A stretch of 64,000 bases of DNA from Desulfoscipio gibsoniae DSM 7213 (GTDB lineage Bacteria > Bacillota > Desulfotomaculia > Desulfotomaculales > Desulfallaceae): the NCBI RefSeq assembly GCF_000233715.2, contig NC_021184.1, positions 4,336,001 to 4,400,000 on the forward strand, read 5' to 3'. A program made the position numbers and the translations under genes. Each line of letters starts with the position of its first letter. The first letter of the stretch is position 1. The notes under the pieces were generated by a model. It ran no database searches. It had not been told where the DNA came from and saw nothing but the letters and a program-made list of their open reading frames with translations. Below, piece after piece: positions 6,628 to 15,045 of the stretch.

Positions 6628-8628
6628 TTAGTTTTCTAGATCCTTTTGTTTGTCAACCGGCATTCGTTCTCCCTTTGGGCCGCCCATACCGGGCTCGCCA
6701 CCGGGAGCACCAGGACCACCCATTCTGCCAGGACCGCCCATTTTGCTGATCTGGACACCAGTGTCTGAAATACTGGTGGCAGCTCCGGAAAGAGTAACGC
6801 TCACAACCTTAGTGCCGGCAGTGTAATTTCCATCTGTATACAGTCCATCAGTATTGTTTCCACTTGCGCTGCCGCCGGAGTATAGAGTGTAAGTTTTGCC
6901 CTGCTCCAGTTCGGGTGTGCTAATGACGATGGACTGATAGTCCTTGGCGGGGGCAAAGGTTAAGATCGTTTTTCCGCTCTCATCCATCAGGCTCACCAGA
7001 GTACCGGCCTTTTGAACAGATGAATAAGCTACCAGCAATGCGTTCTGGCTGGAAGAGTTGGAGAAGTTCTGGGTCATGCCGGAACTACCTGCTGCCACTA
7101 AAGTTCCGCCGGTAATTTCTGCGACACCGTTGTAGTCCAACGGGCCGTTGCCATTGTTGGTGGGACCGTTAACCAGCACCATACCGCCGTCCATATACAG
7201 CGAGCCGTTGGAGTCGATACCGTCGCCAGAGGCATTAACGACTACATAGCCGTCGGTGATACGGATAAAGGTGCTGTCGCTTCCATCAGTGCTATTCTCT
7301 TCAGTAAAGTGATTCTCCCCGGGTCTTCTGCCAAGAGCAGAACCGTCACTGCCGCCCGCAGCATTGAAGCCGTCATCCTTAGCGGTTACATGGATTTTAC
7401 CGCCGCTTACCGTGATGGTGGTTCCCTCCAGACCTTCATAACTCTGCGAAATGTCAATGGTACCACCGTCCACCACCAGATTAGAATCGGCATGAATACC
7501 GTCATCACCGGATGATATGTTCAGGATCCCCGCACTCATGATAAAGTCACCATTGGAATGAATCGAATCATCCGAAGAATCAATGTTCATCTTTCCGCCG
7601 GTTACATAGATAGCGGTTCCTGCCTTAATACCTTTAGCACTATCGGTACTATCTGAACTATCTGTACTGTCCTCTGTAGCTGTAGAAGTAGTTTGATTGT
7701 CCCATTTACCCCAACCGGGTCGCATATTGCCCTTATTGTCGGTACTGGCGTTGGCACTGCCTCCCCCAGTTTTGATGGTCGCTGTGCCGTTAGTAATTTG
7801 GAGTACCGTTGCCGCCTGAATGCCGTCATTACCCGCGGCAATATCAAATGTGCCGCCATCAATGGAGACCCAGCCCTTGTCAGCATCCTCATCATTGTTT
7901 GATTGGATGCCGTCTCCTTGCCCAGCATTAATTACAAATGCGCCGTCATAGATAGCGACTGAATCGCGCCCCCGCAGACCGTCATTAAAAGCGGTTACCT
8001 TAATAGTACCACCGGTAATGACCAGATCATCCTTAGAGGCGATACCATTGTTATATTTGGCGGTGACAATCAGTGCACCGGTGCCATTAATGATCAGGTC
8101 ATCCTTACTAAAAATAGCTGCATTTGGCTCATCTTCACCGTCGGCCAGGGTATAGGCTGCACCGTCGGTTATAGTATTGTTGGTATCGTCGGCCAAGGTC
8201 AGAAAGACCTTATCAGCCTGTTTAACATAGATGGGGGCGCTATCCGAGCAGGTAATAGACACATCGTTCAATACAATCTGTACTTTATCGGAGTCAGCAG
8301 CGTCCACGATGATCTGTCCGTCGGCCAGTGTGCCGGACAAAACATAGACGCCGGCAGCGGTGATAGTTAGCGTGCCGCCCGAAGCGGTTGCCCCCGAGCC
8401 CGAGACAGCCACAGACGAGCCATTTAGGGAAATTTTGGTTGCAGTTTCCGCATCCCAGGTTCCTGCCAGATCGCGGTCACTGTAGCCAGGATCGATGATA
8501 GCCATTGCATCAGCAGTAGTTGTGCCGGTGGATAAGGCAGCTGACGAGCTGGTCTTGCAACCACTAAGCATCGAGATGATGAACATAGTAATTAGCAATG
8601 TAATTAATTTACCGGATCTAAAGCGCAT
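6628..8628 (-). CDS. Lipoprotein with carbohydrate-binding DUF4353-type beta-helical repeats
   Basis: The 666-residue product starts at an ATG at 8628 behind AAGGAGG. It has a lipoprotein signal peptide (hydrophobic stretch ending ISMLSGC), so it should be anchored on the outside of the cytoplasmic membrane. The body repeats motifs of the type GGTIxVTAxxDGIxxxxxxxVxGG, with Asp-rich turns such as SSDDSIHSNGD and SGDDGIHADSN. This is the pattern of the carbohydrate-binding DUF4353 right-handed beta-helix family. The C-terminus is a low-complexity Gly/Pro/Met tail (GRMGGPGAPGGEPGMGGPKG). It is last in an operon with DUF4956 and VTC genes, a pairing known from other Firmicutes, often beside CotH-type kinases. 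Function is not established. Confidence 0.8.
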   Translation of the reverse strand: MRFRSGKLITLLITMFIISMLSGCKTSSSAALSTGTTTADAMAIIDPGYSDRDLAGTWDAETATKISLNGSSVAVSGSGATASGGTLTITAAGVYVLSGTLADGQIIVDAADSDKVQIVLNDVSITCSDSAPIYVKQADKVFLTLADDTNNTITDGAAYTLADGEDEPNAAIFSKDDLIINGTGALIVTAKYNNGIASKDDLVITGGTIKVTAFNDGLRGRDSVAIYDGAFVINAGQGDGIQSNNDEDADKGWVSIDGGTFDIAAGNDGIQAATVLQITNGTATIKTGGGSANASTDNKGNMRPGWGKWDNQTTSTATEDSTDSSDSTDSAKGIKAGTAIYVTGGKMNIDSSDDSIHSNGDFIMSAGILNISSGDDGIHADSNLVVDGGTIDISQSYEGLEGTTITVSGGKIHVTAKDDGFNAAGGSDGSALGRRPGENHFTEENSTDGSDSTFIRITDGYVVVNASGDGIDSNGSLYMDGGMVLVNGPTNNGNGPLDYNGVAEITGGTLVAAGSSGMTQNFSNSSSQNALLVAYSSVQKAGTLVSLMDESGKTILTFAPAKDYQSIVISTPELEQGKTYTLYSGGSASGNNTDGLYTDGNYTAGTKVVSVTLSGAATSISDTGVQISKMGGPGRMGGPGAPGGEPGMGGPKGERMPVDKQKDLEN

Positions 8629-8641
8629 ATCATTATCCTCC

Positions 8642-9319
8642 TTATAATTCCACCTTGGCTGTGGGCACCCGTCCACAAGTAAGGTTTAAATTACCGTTGC
8701 GGCAGCGGATCTCATCAAGGAATTTTTTTTCATTAGACTGGTTTTCCAAAACAATGTGATATTGCAGTTCATACAGACTTCCCATATTGGTAGTCTTTAC
8801 TTTGATGAGTTCAACGCTCTTTGTATATTTTTGAAACAGGTCATCGAAAATGCCGGAATAGTCCAGGCTCTCCGGAATGGTAATTTTAAGTTCCTTTTCT
8901 GTTTTTTTTCGCTCGCCAAAGCCCGTGGTGGATAGTAGAATTGTCATTGCCCCGATGATGACCAGAAATATCGCGGCAATGCCCAGATAGCCCATGCCGG
9001 TGGCCAGGCCAACAGCCATCGCCAGGAAAATACCGCTGATCTCCCGGGCGCTGCCGGGTACCGAGCGGAACCGTACCAGACTAAAGGCACCCATCACAGC
9101 CACGCCGGTACCAACATTGCCGTTAACCAGCATAATAACAAGTTGTACCATAGCCGGCAGCAGCGCCAGCGTCACCACAAAGTTTTTAGCATAAATGCTG
9201 CGGTACATATAAATATACGCCACACCAATGCCAAGGATGAGAGAGGCCAACGTACAAAGCAGCAGACCCTGTAATGTGATGGAGTTGGCTGCGTTGGTTG
9301 ATAAAATACTTTCAAGCAC
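8642..9319 (-). CDS. DUF4956 membrane protein
   Basis: The 225-residue product has four hydrophobic segments in its first 150 residues (for example LLCTLASLILGIGVAYIYMY and IIGAMTILL), then a cytoplasmic alpha/beta domain of about 80 residues. SLVRFRSVPGSAREI in a loop near residue 80 is typical of DUF4956. The GTG start at 9319 overlaps the end of the VTC gene by 8 bases, so the two are translationally coupled, which argues that the proteins act together. The family is regularly found beside VTC-type polyphosphate polymerases. Its biochemical role is unknown; a membrane partner or exit path for the VTC product is a guess. Confidence 0.85.
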   Translation of the reverse strand: MLESILSTNAANSITLQGLLLCTLASLILGIGVAYIYMYRSIYAKNFVVTLALLPAMVQLVIMLVNGNVGTGVAVMGAFSLVRFRSVPGSAREISGIFLAMAVGLATGMGYLGIAAIFLVIIGAMTILLSTTGFGERKKTEKELKITIPESLDYSGIFDDLFQKYTKSVELIKVKTTNMGSLYELQYHIVLENQSNEKKFLDEIRCRNGNLNLTCGRVPTAKVEL

Positions 9320-10034
9320 TTTGCATTCCCCCTAAATCAGCGGAATTAATCAAATAATATTTATAGCAGTTTCCATATTTAGAATAGGATCTGGGAAATA
9401 TCCCAAGTTTCGTAAGCCCCTGGCTTAGCCATAAAGGCATTGCCCCCGGGATCTTTATTTCCATCAAGTGTTGCCCTTCCCCTAAAAGTGTGTTTCCCCA
9501 CGCTCCCTTGGAAAGATCCAAAATGCTCTCCCGCCAGCGGATGTTCGTATCGAAGGTAATGCGCAGGTTCGCATTTTCACTACTGCACATCGCTATACGG
9601 TCGTAGGCAATATATACCCTGGGGATAGGCCGGTAAAAATCTAAAAACCAGTCAATCTCCTTTAAAATTTGACAAAAAGTGTGCGGTTGTTTTCGCTGCA
9701 GCAAATACTGTTCGGCTTCCCGCAGTGTCATCGGCACCCGCCGTTTGTAGACGATGCCCTTGTATTTCTTTTTCAATTCCACAAACACTGTATCTTCTTT
9801 CCTTGGCACGCCGTAGCTGCGAAGCCGAAGTTTTTCTTTGTAGACCGGCTTTTCTATTGATGCTCGGATTAACCGGTAATCCAGGGTATCGAAGTAAATA
9901 TTACAGATGGTATGACACCCATATTCATTTATTACCATCCTACCTTGCAATAATTTTGTTAATGCTTGATACTGCTGTTCATTCAATAAATACTTTTTCT
10001 CATATCGTTTAAATACGTTCTGATATTGTGCCAT
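9312..10034 (-). CDS. VTC-domain polyphosphate polymerase family protein
   Basis: The 240-residue product is a stand-alone VTC (triphosphate-tunnel) domain. Visible features are FKRYEKKYLL at the N-terminus, YKEKLRLRSYG near residue 75, VFVELKKKYKGIVYKRRV near 90, and LMEIKIPGAMPLWL with SYSKYGNCYKYY at the C-terminus. These supply the basic and acidic tunnel residues that bind phosphate chains. In yeast the Vtc4 relative makes polyphosphate from ATP; for bacterial versions next to DUF4956 the activity is presumed. The ATG at 10034 has TGGAGG upstream; 15 further in-frame codons lie before it. It heads the VTC-DUF4956-lipoprotein operon. Confidence 0.88.
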   Translation of the reverse strand: MAQYQNVFKRYEKKYLLNEQQYQALTKLLQGRMVINEYGCHTICNIYFDTLDYRLIRASIEKPVYKEKLRLRSYGVPRKEDTVFVELKKKYKGIVYKRRVPMTLREAEQYLLQRKQPHTFCQILKEIDWFLDFYRPIPRVYIAYDRIAMCSSENANLRITFDTNIRWRESILDLSKGAWGNTLLGEGQHLMEIKIPGAMPLWLSQGLTKLGIFPRSYSKYGNCYKYYLINSADLGGMQSA

Positions 10035-10088
10035 ATTTGATACCTCCAATCGGTGTTTTATCCTGATATGCTCTATCATACAGCGTTT

Positions 10089-10132
10089 AACTGAAATTAG
10101 TCTGAAAAAACCGTTTCAGACTAATTTCAGTT
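10089..10132. promoter_or_regulatory. Perfect 19-bp inverted repeat between divergent operons, built from 11-bp-phased CTGAAA repeats
   Basis: The left arm (10089-10107) and right arm (10114-10132) are exact complements around a 6-base loop. Inside each arm the hexamer CTGAAA occurs twice with start points 11 bp apart. OmpR-type regulators bind tandem direct repeats phased at about one helical turn, so each arm looks like one site facing one of the two divergent operons. The adjacent response regulator is the obvious candidate binder. A role as a bidirectional terminator is less likely, since no gene ends here. Confidence 0.6.
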
Positions 10133-10202
10133 TTCTTCATTAAAATGATTGCAAGGAAAATGTACCGCATTTATAATAAAAATCGACAAGGCGGGGATAT
10201 AT

Positions 10203-10880
10203 ATGCATGTGTTAATCGTGGAAGATGAAGTGCGGCTCGCAGATGCCCTGGGACAGATTATGTCTGAGCAGAAGTACGCGACGGATATTGTATATAACGG
10301 TGAAGACGGGTTGAATTACGCACTAAGCGGACAATATGATGTGATCGTGCTGGATGTGATGCTGCCAAAGCGCAGCGGCTTCGAGGTGGTACGGGAGTTG
10401 AGAAAGCAAAAAAACGCCACTCCGGTGCTACTGCTCACTGCAAGGGACGAAATCACCGACAAGGTCACGGGGCTGGACTGCGGCGCCGACGATTACATGA
10501 CTAAACCCTTTGCGCCGGAGGAGTTGCTGGCCCGCATCCGCGCCATTTCCAGAAGGCAAGGGGATGTAGTACTGGAGGAGTTGACTTTTGCGGATCTGAG
10601 GCTGAACCTGTCTACATATGATTTGCACCAGGGAGAAAAATCGGTGCATCTGGGCTTTAAAGAATTTGAAGTGCTGAAGATCCTGATGGCCAACCCGAAA
10701 ATGGTGGTTCCGAAAGAAGATTTACTAACTAAGGTTTGGGGTGTGGAATCCCACGCGGAGGATAACAATGTGGAAGCTTACATCTCATTTCTGCGCAAAA
10801 AATTCTTTTTTCTCGGCTCCAAAGTGAGTATCGGCACCATTCGGAAAGTAGGCTACCGGCTTGCGGCGGAAGAACTATGA
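10203..10880 (+). CDS. OmpR-family response regulator
   Basis: The 225-residue product starts at the ATG at 10203 behind AAGGCGGGG; the upstream in-frame ATG at 10149 is less likely. The receiver domain has acidic pair ED at 7-8, phosphoacceptor Asp51 (VIVLDVMLPKRSG) and the conserved Lys in MTKPF. The C-terminal winged-helix has the OmpR form, ending SIGTIRKVGYRL. It overlaps the kinase start by 4 bases. It sits divergent from the VTC operon with the phased repeat in between, so it probably regulates that operon and itself. Confidence 0.95.
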   Translation: MHVLIVEDEVRLADALGQIMSEQKYATDIVYNGEDGLNYALSGQYDVIVLDVMLPKRSGFEVVRELRKQKNATPVLLLTARDEITDKVTGLDCGADDYMTKPFAPEELLARIRAISRRQGDVVLEELTFADLRLNLSTYDLHQGEKSVHLGFKEFEVLKILMANPKMVVPKEDLLTKVWGVESHAEDNNVEAYISFLRKKFFFLGSKVSIGTIRKVGYRLAAEEL

Positions 10881-12112
10881 TTAAAAGGCTGCGCAGGAAA
10901 TTCATCCTTATCAATATGGCGCTGATCAGTCTGGTGCTGCTCATTGTCTTTGCCATCATCTTCATGTCAAACTACCAGCGGCTGCAGTCGGAAAGCCGCG
11001 ACGCCTTGCAACGGGCGATTGAGCAAAGAATAGATATGCCACCGCCGAAACCGGAAATAGGCAGGCTACACCCCAGGGAAAAACCATTTCCGATTACACC
11101 GGTTTTCTCTGTCGTGCTTGACGAAAACAATAACATTCTTTATACAATACAGCAAAATGTGTCTATATCCGATGATGTTCTAGCAAAAGCCGTAAAAAAA
11201 GCAATGGATTCCGAGTCCCCCGAAGGTATTCTGCATGACTTGAATCTACGCTTTCTCCGGAGAGACATTGGTAATGGGACAAAAATTGCATTTGCCGATC
11301 GGGGTCATGAGATCCACTCTATGCAAAGCCTTTTCCTTATATCGTTGGTGGTGGGTACTGGCGGCCTGGTAGCCTTCTTTTTCATCAGCATGTTCCTATC
11401 CGTTTGGGCACTGCGCCCGGCGGAAAAGGCCTGGGAACAGCAGCGACAATTTGTGGCAGACGCTTCCCATGAACTTAAAATGCCATTGACAGTGATTCTG
11501 GCCAACAGCAGTATTCTATTGGACCACCGACAAGATACCATTGCCCGGCAAATCAAATGGGTGGAAAACACACAGGTCGAAGCCATTCGAATGAAAAAGC
11601 TGGTGGATGATCTATTGTTTTTAGCTAAATCCGACGCAGCCCGGGTTCCCCCGGTCTATTCGGAATTAAATTTCAGTGATACGGTATGGAGTTGTCTGCT
11701 GCCCTTTGAACCAGTGGCGTTCGAGCAGGGTGTCACCATCAACGCCGACATCGAACCTGATATCGCTCTGACAGGTAACGAGAGTCAGCTTAAACAATTG
11801 GTGGCGATCCTACTGGATAACGCCTGTAAATATGCTGGTGATAAAGGTATCGTTTCGGTAACGCTGGTGCGGGAGCAAAAAAAAGTGTGCCTAACAGTAA
11901 ATAATACCGGCACTCCTATCCCAGCGATAGACCTGCCCCATATTTTTGAACGTTTCTATCGTACAGACAAGTCCAGGGCGCGTGAACAGGGCGGCTATGG
12001 TTTGGGGCTTGCAATTGCCAAAAGCATCGTAGAAAATCACCATGCCAAGATCACTGCAGAAAGCACGAAAGATCAAGGAACGACTTTTACGGTGCATTTT
12101 TCCGAGTTATGA
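10877..12112 (+). CDS. Sensor histidine kinase, partner of the OmpR-type regulator
   Basis: The 411-residue membrane kinase has a transmembrane segment at about residues 12-30, a roughly 120-residue extracytoplasmic sensor part, a second membrane segment near 150-170, then HisKA and HATPase domains. The H-box reads DASHELKMPLTVIL, with KM in place of the usual RT. The N-box LDNACKYAG and the G-box GYGLGLAIAKSIVENH are intact. The sensor part matches no domain I know. Start overlaps the regulator stop (ATGA). Confidence 0.94.
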   Translation: MIKRLRRKFILINMALISLVLLIVFAIIFMSNYQRLQSESRDALQRAIEQRIDMPPPKPEIGRLHPREKPFPITPVFSVVLDENNNILYTIQQNVSISDDVLAKAVKKAMDSESPEGILHDLNLRFLRRDIGNGTKIAFADRGHEIHSMQSLFLISLVVGTGGLVAFFFISMFLSVWALRPAEKAWEQQRQFVADASHELKMPLTVILANSSILLDHRQDTIARQIKWVENTQVEAIRMKKLVDDLLFLAKSDAARVPPVYSELNFSDTVWSCLLPFEPVAFEQGVTINADIEPDIALTGNESQLKQLVAILLDNACKYAGDKGIVSVTLVREQKKVCLTVNNTGTPIPAIDLPHIFERFYRTDKSRAREQGGYGLGLAIAKSIVENHHAKITAESTKDQGTTFTVHFSEL

Positions 12113-12164
12113 TAAGAGCATTCTTATTTACTCATCTAACTCCCAATGCCCAGTCAATTCCTCG

Positions 12165-12584
12165 TCAACCCAATATCAAATTTTCTTCATGTTCAATGGG
12201 GTGAAATTTCCCCACTACCGCCTTGGCAGTAATTGTAATGCCACCACGAGGTTTTTGGGTAACGGTAACCTTGCAGCCAAATGGTTTACACGCCGCATCT
12301 ACGTCTTCAGCGATCTGTGCTGCCAGGGCTTCGCAGAACACCCCTTCATTACGGTAACTCCACAAATACAGTTTAAGGCTTTTACTTTCGATACAAAATT
12401 TATTCGGCAGGTACTCTATCATAACCGTTTCCCAGTCAGGTTGACCAGTAACAGGGCAAAGACTTGTAACCTCGTCACTCTCCAAAATAACTTTTTGCAC
12501 ACCTACCGGTTTAGGGAAAACTTCAAGCTTGCGGCAAGGCTCTCGAACGCTTTTACCGAGTATTTCGAATTCAAACTGGCTCAT
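12165..12584 (-). CDS. queF: NADPH-dependent 7-cyano-7-deazaguanine reductase QueF
   Basis: The 139-residue YkvM-type enzyme reduces preQ0 to preQ1 in queuosine biosynthesis. TSLCPVTGQPDWETVMIEY near residue 40 carries the catalytic cysteine, and CIESKSLKLYLWSYRNEG is the QueF NADPH-binding motif ESKSLK. TTGGAGG precedes the ATG. It directly follows the remains of a queuosine-precursor transporter gene, so the two formed an operon. Confidence 0.96.
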   Translation of the reverse strand: MSQFEFEILGKSVREPCRKLEVFPKPVGVQKVILESDEVTSLCPVTGQPDWETVMIEYLPNKFCIESKSLKLYLWSYRNEGVFCEALAAQIAEDVDAACKPFGCKVTVTQKPRGGITITAKAVVGKFHPIEHEENLILG

Positions 12585-12585
12585 G

Positions 12586-12792
12586 TTACACCTCCAAGTT
12601 GAAAGGATTATATCTTACACCGTAATCAAACATATCAAGGCCTTCCTTGTGTTTTACCCATCTTACCAGCAGGTAGGTCAGCGGGATTGCGGCTATCTCG
12701 TAACTAACCTTCCACAGGTACTGAGCCAGGATCATGGAACCCGCGTTCGACAGTACCTGGATATAAAAAAGCCGCAACAAGGCTTCCCGCAA
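12586..12792 (-). pseudogene. C-terminal remnant of a queuosine precursor transporter (YhhQ/DUF165)
   Basis: The 68-codon frame ends YEIAAIPLTYLLVRWVKHKEG... DYGVRYNPF, which matches the end of YhhQ-family (VUT/DUF165) transporters, normally over 200 residues. The N-terminal two thirds are not present upstream: the sequence to 12915 has no continuing frame of that type. The context, abutting queF, supports the call. I infer a 5' deletion that left the tail and the queF ribosome binding site. Confidence 0.65.
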
Positions 12793-12948
12793 GGGCTACC
12801 GGACCATATTTCTTATTATCCGGTCAGGCAAGCAGCTACTTTCGACATATCGGATTTAACATAAATTTTTTTGTCCTAGTCTAAAACTTTTAAGAGGATA
12901 GATGGTTAATAAATAATGGAAGGCTTAATAAGGAGGATTCCCATAAGG

Positions 12949-14790
12949 ATGCGTAATTTTGATTTAAAAGAGTTGTTTGAATTCAAACCGGAGCAAGGTA
13001 TCGTTTTCTTGAAAGACAAACAAATGATTTTATTTCATGATATTGCCATAGACTTTTTAAAAGATGAATTAATACGAACCCTGGGTAAGGACCTCGCCCG
13101 TGGTGTATTGACTCGTTTCGGTTACCGCTGTGGTTATCATGATGCGAAGATTATAACTAAAACGTACGGCAAGGAAATCAGACTCCTCAATCTTGGACCC
13201 ATCTTGCATCGATGGAGAGGAATCGGTAATGTATTGATTGATAAAAAATTAGAATTTTGTAAGGAGACCGAACATTATCTTGTAAAAGGCAGATGGGAGA
13301 AATCGGTGGAGGCAGAGCATCACGTGGATAAATATGGTAAAGGCAAACAACCCGTCTGCTGGATTTCCGCGGGCTACGCCAGCGGCTTTGCAAGTGGTTT
13401 TACCGACTTAAATGTTATCTGTGATGAGTTGACCTGTGTGGGAAAAGGTGACGATTACTGCAGCTGGGAATTGCGCTCGGTTAAAAGCTGGGGAAATCTT
13501 GCGAATGAAAAAATCCAATATTATAAGGTAAACTATAATTTTAAAGATCTCCAGACAATGCTGGCGGAAGACAGATCTATAGATATCCACCGGCGGCTGA
13601 CACAATTAGTCCTTGCGGGCCACGGTGTGGACGTCATTGCCGGTACTTTGAGCGAAATCATAAAATGTCCGGTTATTATACTAAACAAAAATCTCGATGT
13701 GATTGCCGCCTGCAATAGTGAAAATATTGACCCGGACCAGCTTATTTCGTTAAAAAATTTTTTAAGTGAAATCCTTCAAAAGACTGGCTTTCTACAAACG
13801 GATGTAATATTACAATACCCTTTTTTTATTTCCCCCATCGTTGGCGGCGCAAAATTTTGGGGCTATATTGCCGTACACGAAACAGTGAACTTGTCCGAAC
13901 TGGAGATGGTGGCAATTGAGCATGCCTGCACGGTCTGTGCAATGGATAATTTGAAACGTGATGCTACGATAGAAACGGAACTACGCATTAAGGGGGATTT
14001 GCTGGACTATATTTTATCGTTGGATAAAGGGACAGATCCTGAACTGATTGATAAAGCTCTCCGGTTGGGATACAACCTGTCAAAACCACACCGGGTCATG
14101 GTAATAGACCTGGTTGGCGAAAACGAAAAAAACAGCAGTCAACTTTCTTCTGGATTTGTTGTGGAGATTGTCAAGTCCGGTGTTGGTACCCTTATCGAAA
14201 CAATGATTTCTGACAGCTTGGTAGCCGTTAGAAAGAATAGAATTGTAATTATCCTTTGTACAGACGGGACAGGCGTACATAGCGACATCGCCAAAAAGAT
14301 TCAAGAGTGGGTTGTCAGCAACACCCCGGAATGTTCTGTAAATGTGACCTGGGGACGAGAATGCCTTGAATTTGCCGATTACAGACCGTCTTTTGAAGAT
14401 GCATGGCAGGCAGCCGATATAATAAAAAATTTGGGCCAAAGCAACAAATGTTCAGGATATGACGAACTTGGCATTTATGCTTTATTGTGGGAATCAAATA
14501 ATAAGGAGAAAATAAGGGGGTTTGCCCTATCAAAGCTGGGGTGTTTGTTGGAATACGATGACAAAAATAATTCTAGTTTGCTAAAAACACTTGAAGTTTA
14601 TCTGAAAAAAAATTGCAACCTCAGGGAAACGGCTGCGGCGTTATATATTCACGTTAATTCGCTTAAATACCGACTTAAAAGGGTAAAGCAACTTACCGGC
14701 TTTGACTTTTCCAACGAAGAAGACCGTTTTCAAAGTCAGCTTAGCTTACGGTTATTGAAAACTTTAACCGGTAACCGGAAAGATAACTAA
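12949..14790 (+). CDS. XylR_N/V4R ligand-sensing regulator with PucR-type helix-turn-helix
   Basis: The 613-residue regulator has an N-terminal XylR_N plus V4R sensor (residues about 1-200; GYASGFASGFTDLNVICDEL and the zinc-site-like CVGKGDDYCSWEL), a middle region like PucR/CdaR regulators, and a C-terminal PucR helix-turn-helix (LRETAAALYIHVNSLKYRLK). XylR_N and V4R domains bind small aromatic or related ligands; the usual sigma-54 activator AAA domain is absent, so it acts on ordinary promoters. The ATG at 12949 has AAGGAGG at slightly long spacing; an upstream ATG at 12916 lacks a site. The dehydrogenase gene downstream is the likely target. Confidence 0.85.
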   Translation: MRNFDLKELFEFKPEQGIVFLKDKQMILFHDIAIDFLKDELIRTLGKDLARGVLTRFGYRCGYHDAKIITKTYGKEIRLLNLGPILHRWRGIGNVLIDKKLEFCKETEHYLVKGRWEKSVEAEHHVDKYGKGKQPVCWISAGYASGFASGFTDLNVICDELTCVGKGDDYCSWELRSVKSWGNLANEKIQYYKVNYNFKDLQTMLAEDRSIDIHRRLTQLVLAGHGVDVIAGTLSEIIKCPVIILNKNLDVIAACNSENIDPDQLISLKNFLSEILQKTGFLQTDVILQYPFFISPIVGGAKFWGYIAVHETVNLSELEMVAIEHACTVCAMDNLKRDATIETELRIKGDLLDYILSLDKGTDPELIDKALRLGYNLSKPHRVMVIDLVGENEKNSSQLSSGFVVEIVKSGVGTLIETMISDSLVAVRKNRIVIILCTDGTGVHSDIAKKIQEWVVSNTPECSVNVTWGRECLEFADYRPSFEDAWQAADIIKNLGQSNKCSGYDELGIYALLWESNNKEKIRGFALSKLGCLLEYDDKNNSSLLKTLEVYLKKNCNLRETAAALYIHVNSLKYRLKRVKQLTGFDFSNEEDRFQSQLSLRLLKTLTGNRKDN

Positions 14791-15045
14791 TAACGAAAAA
14801 AAGGGCATGTTATTGGTTAAATAAAAAAAATATAAATGTTAGAATGATATATCGAACCTTGAACCGAGTTTTTTTAAGACCATTGTTGATTCAGGACAAA
14901 ACGAGGCAAAACATTTAGTTTATTCTGAACAATTTAATTAATCAGATAGCGCAATTATAATAAATTTACAAAGCATAATGCAGTATAAGATCGGTTGGAT
15001 ATCCTAACCTGAATCAAATCTCTATATTTAATGGGGGGTTTTAAG

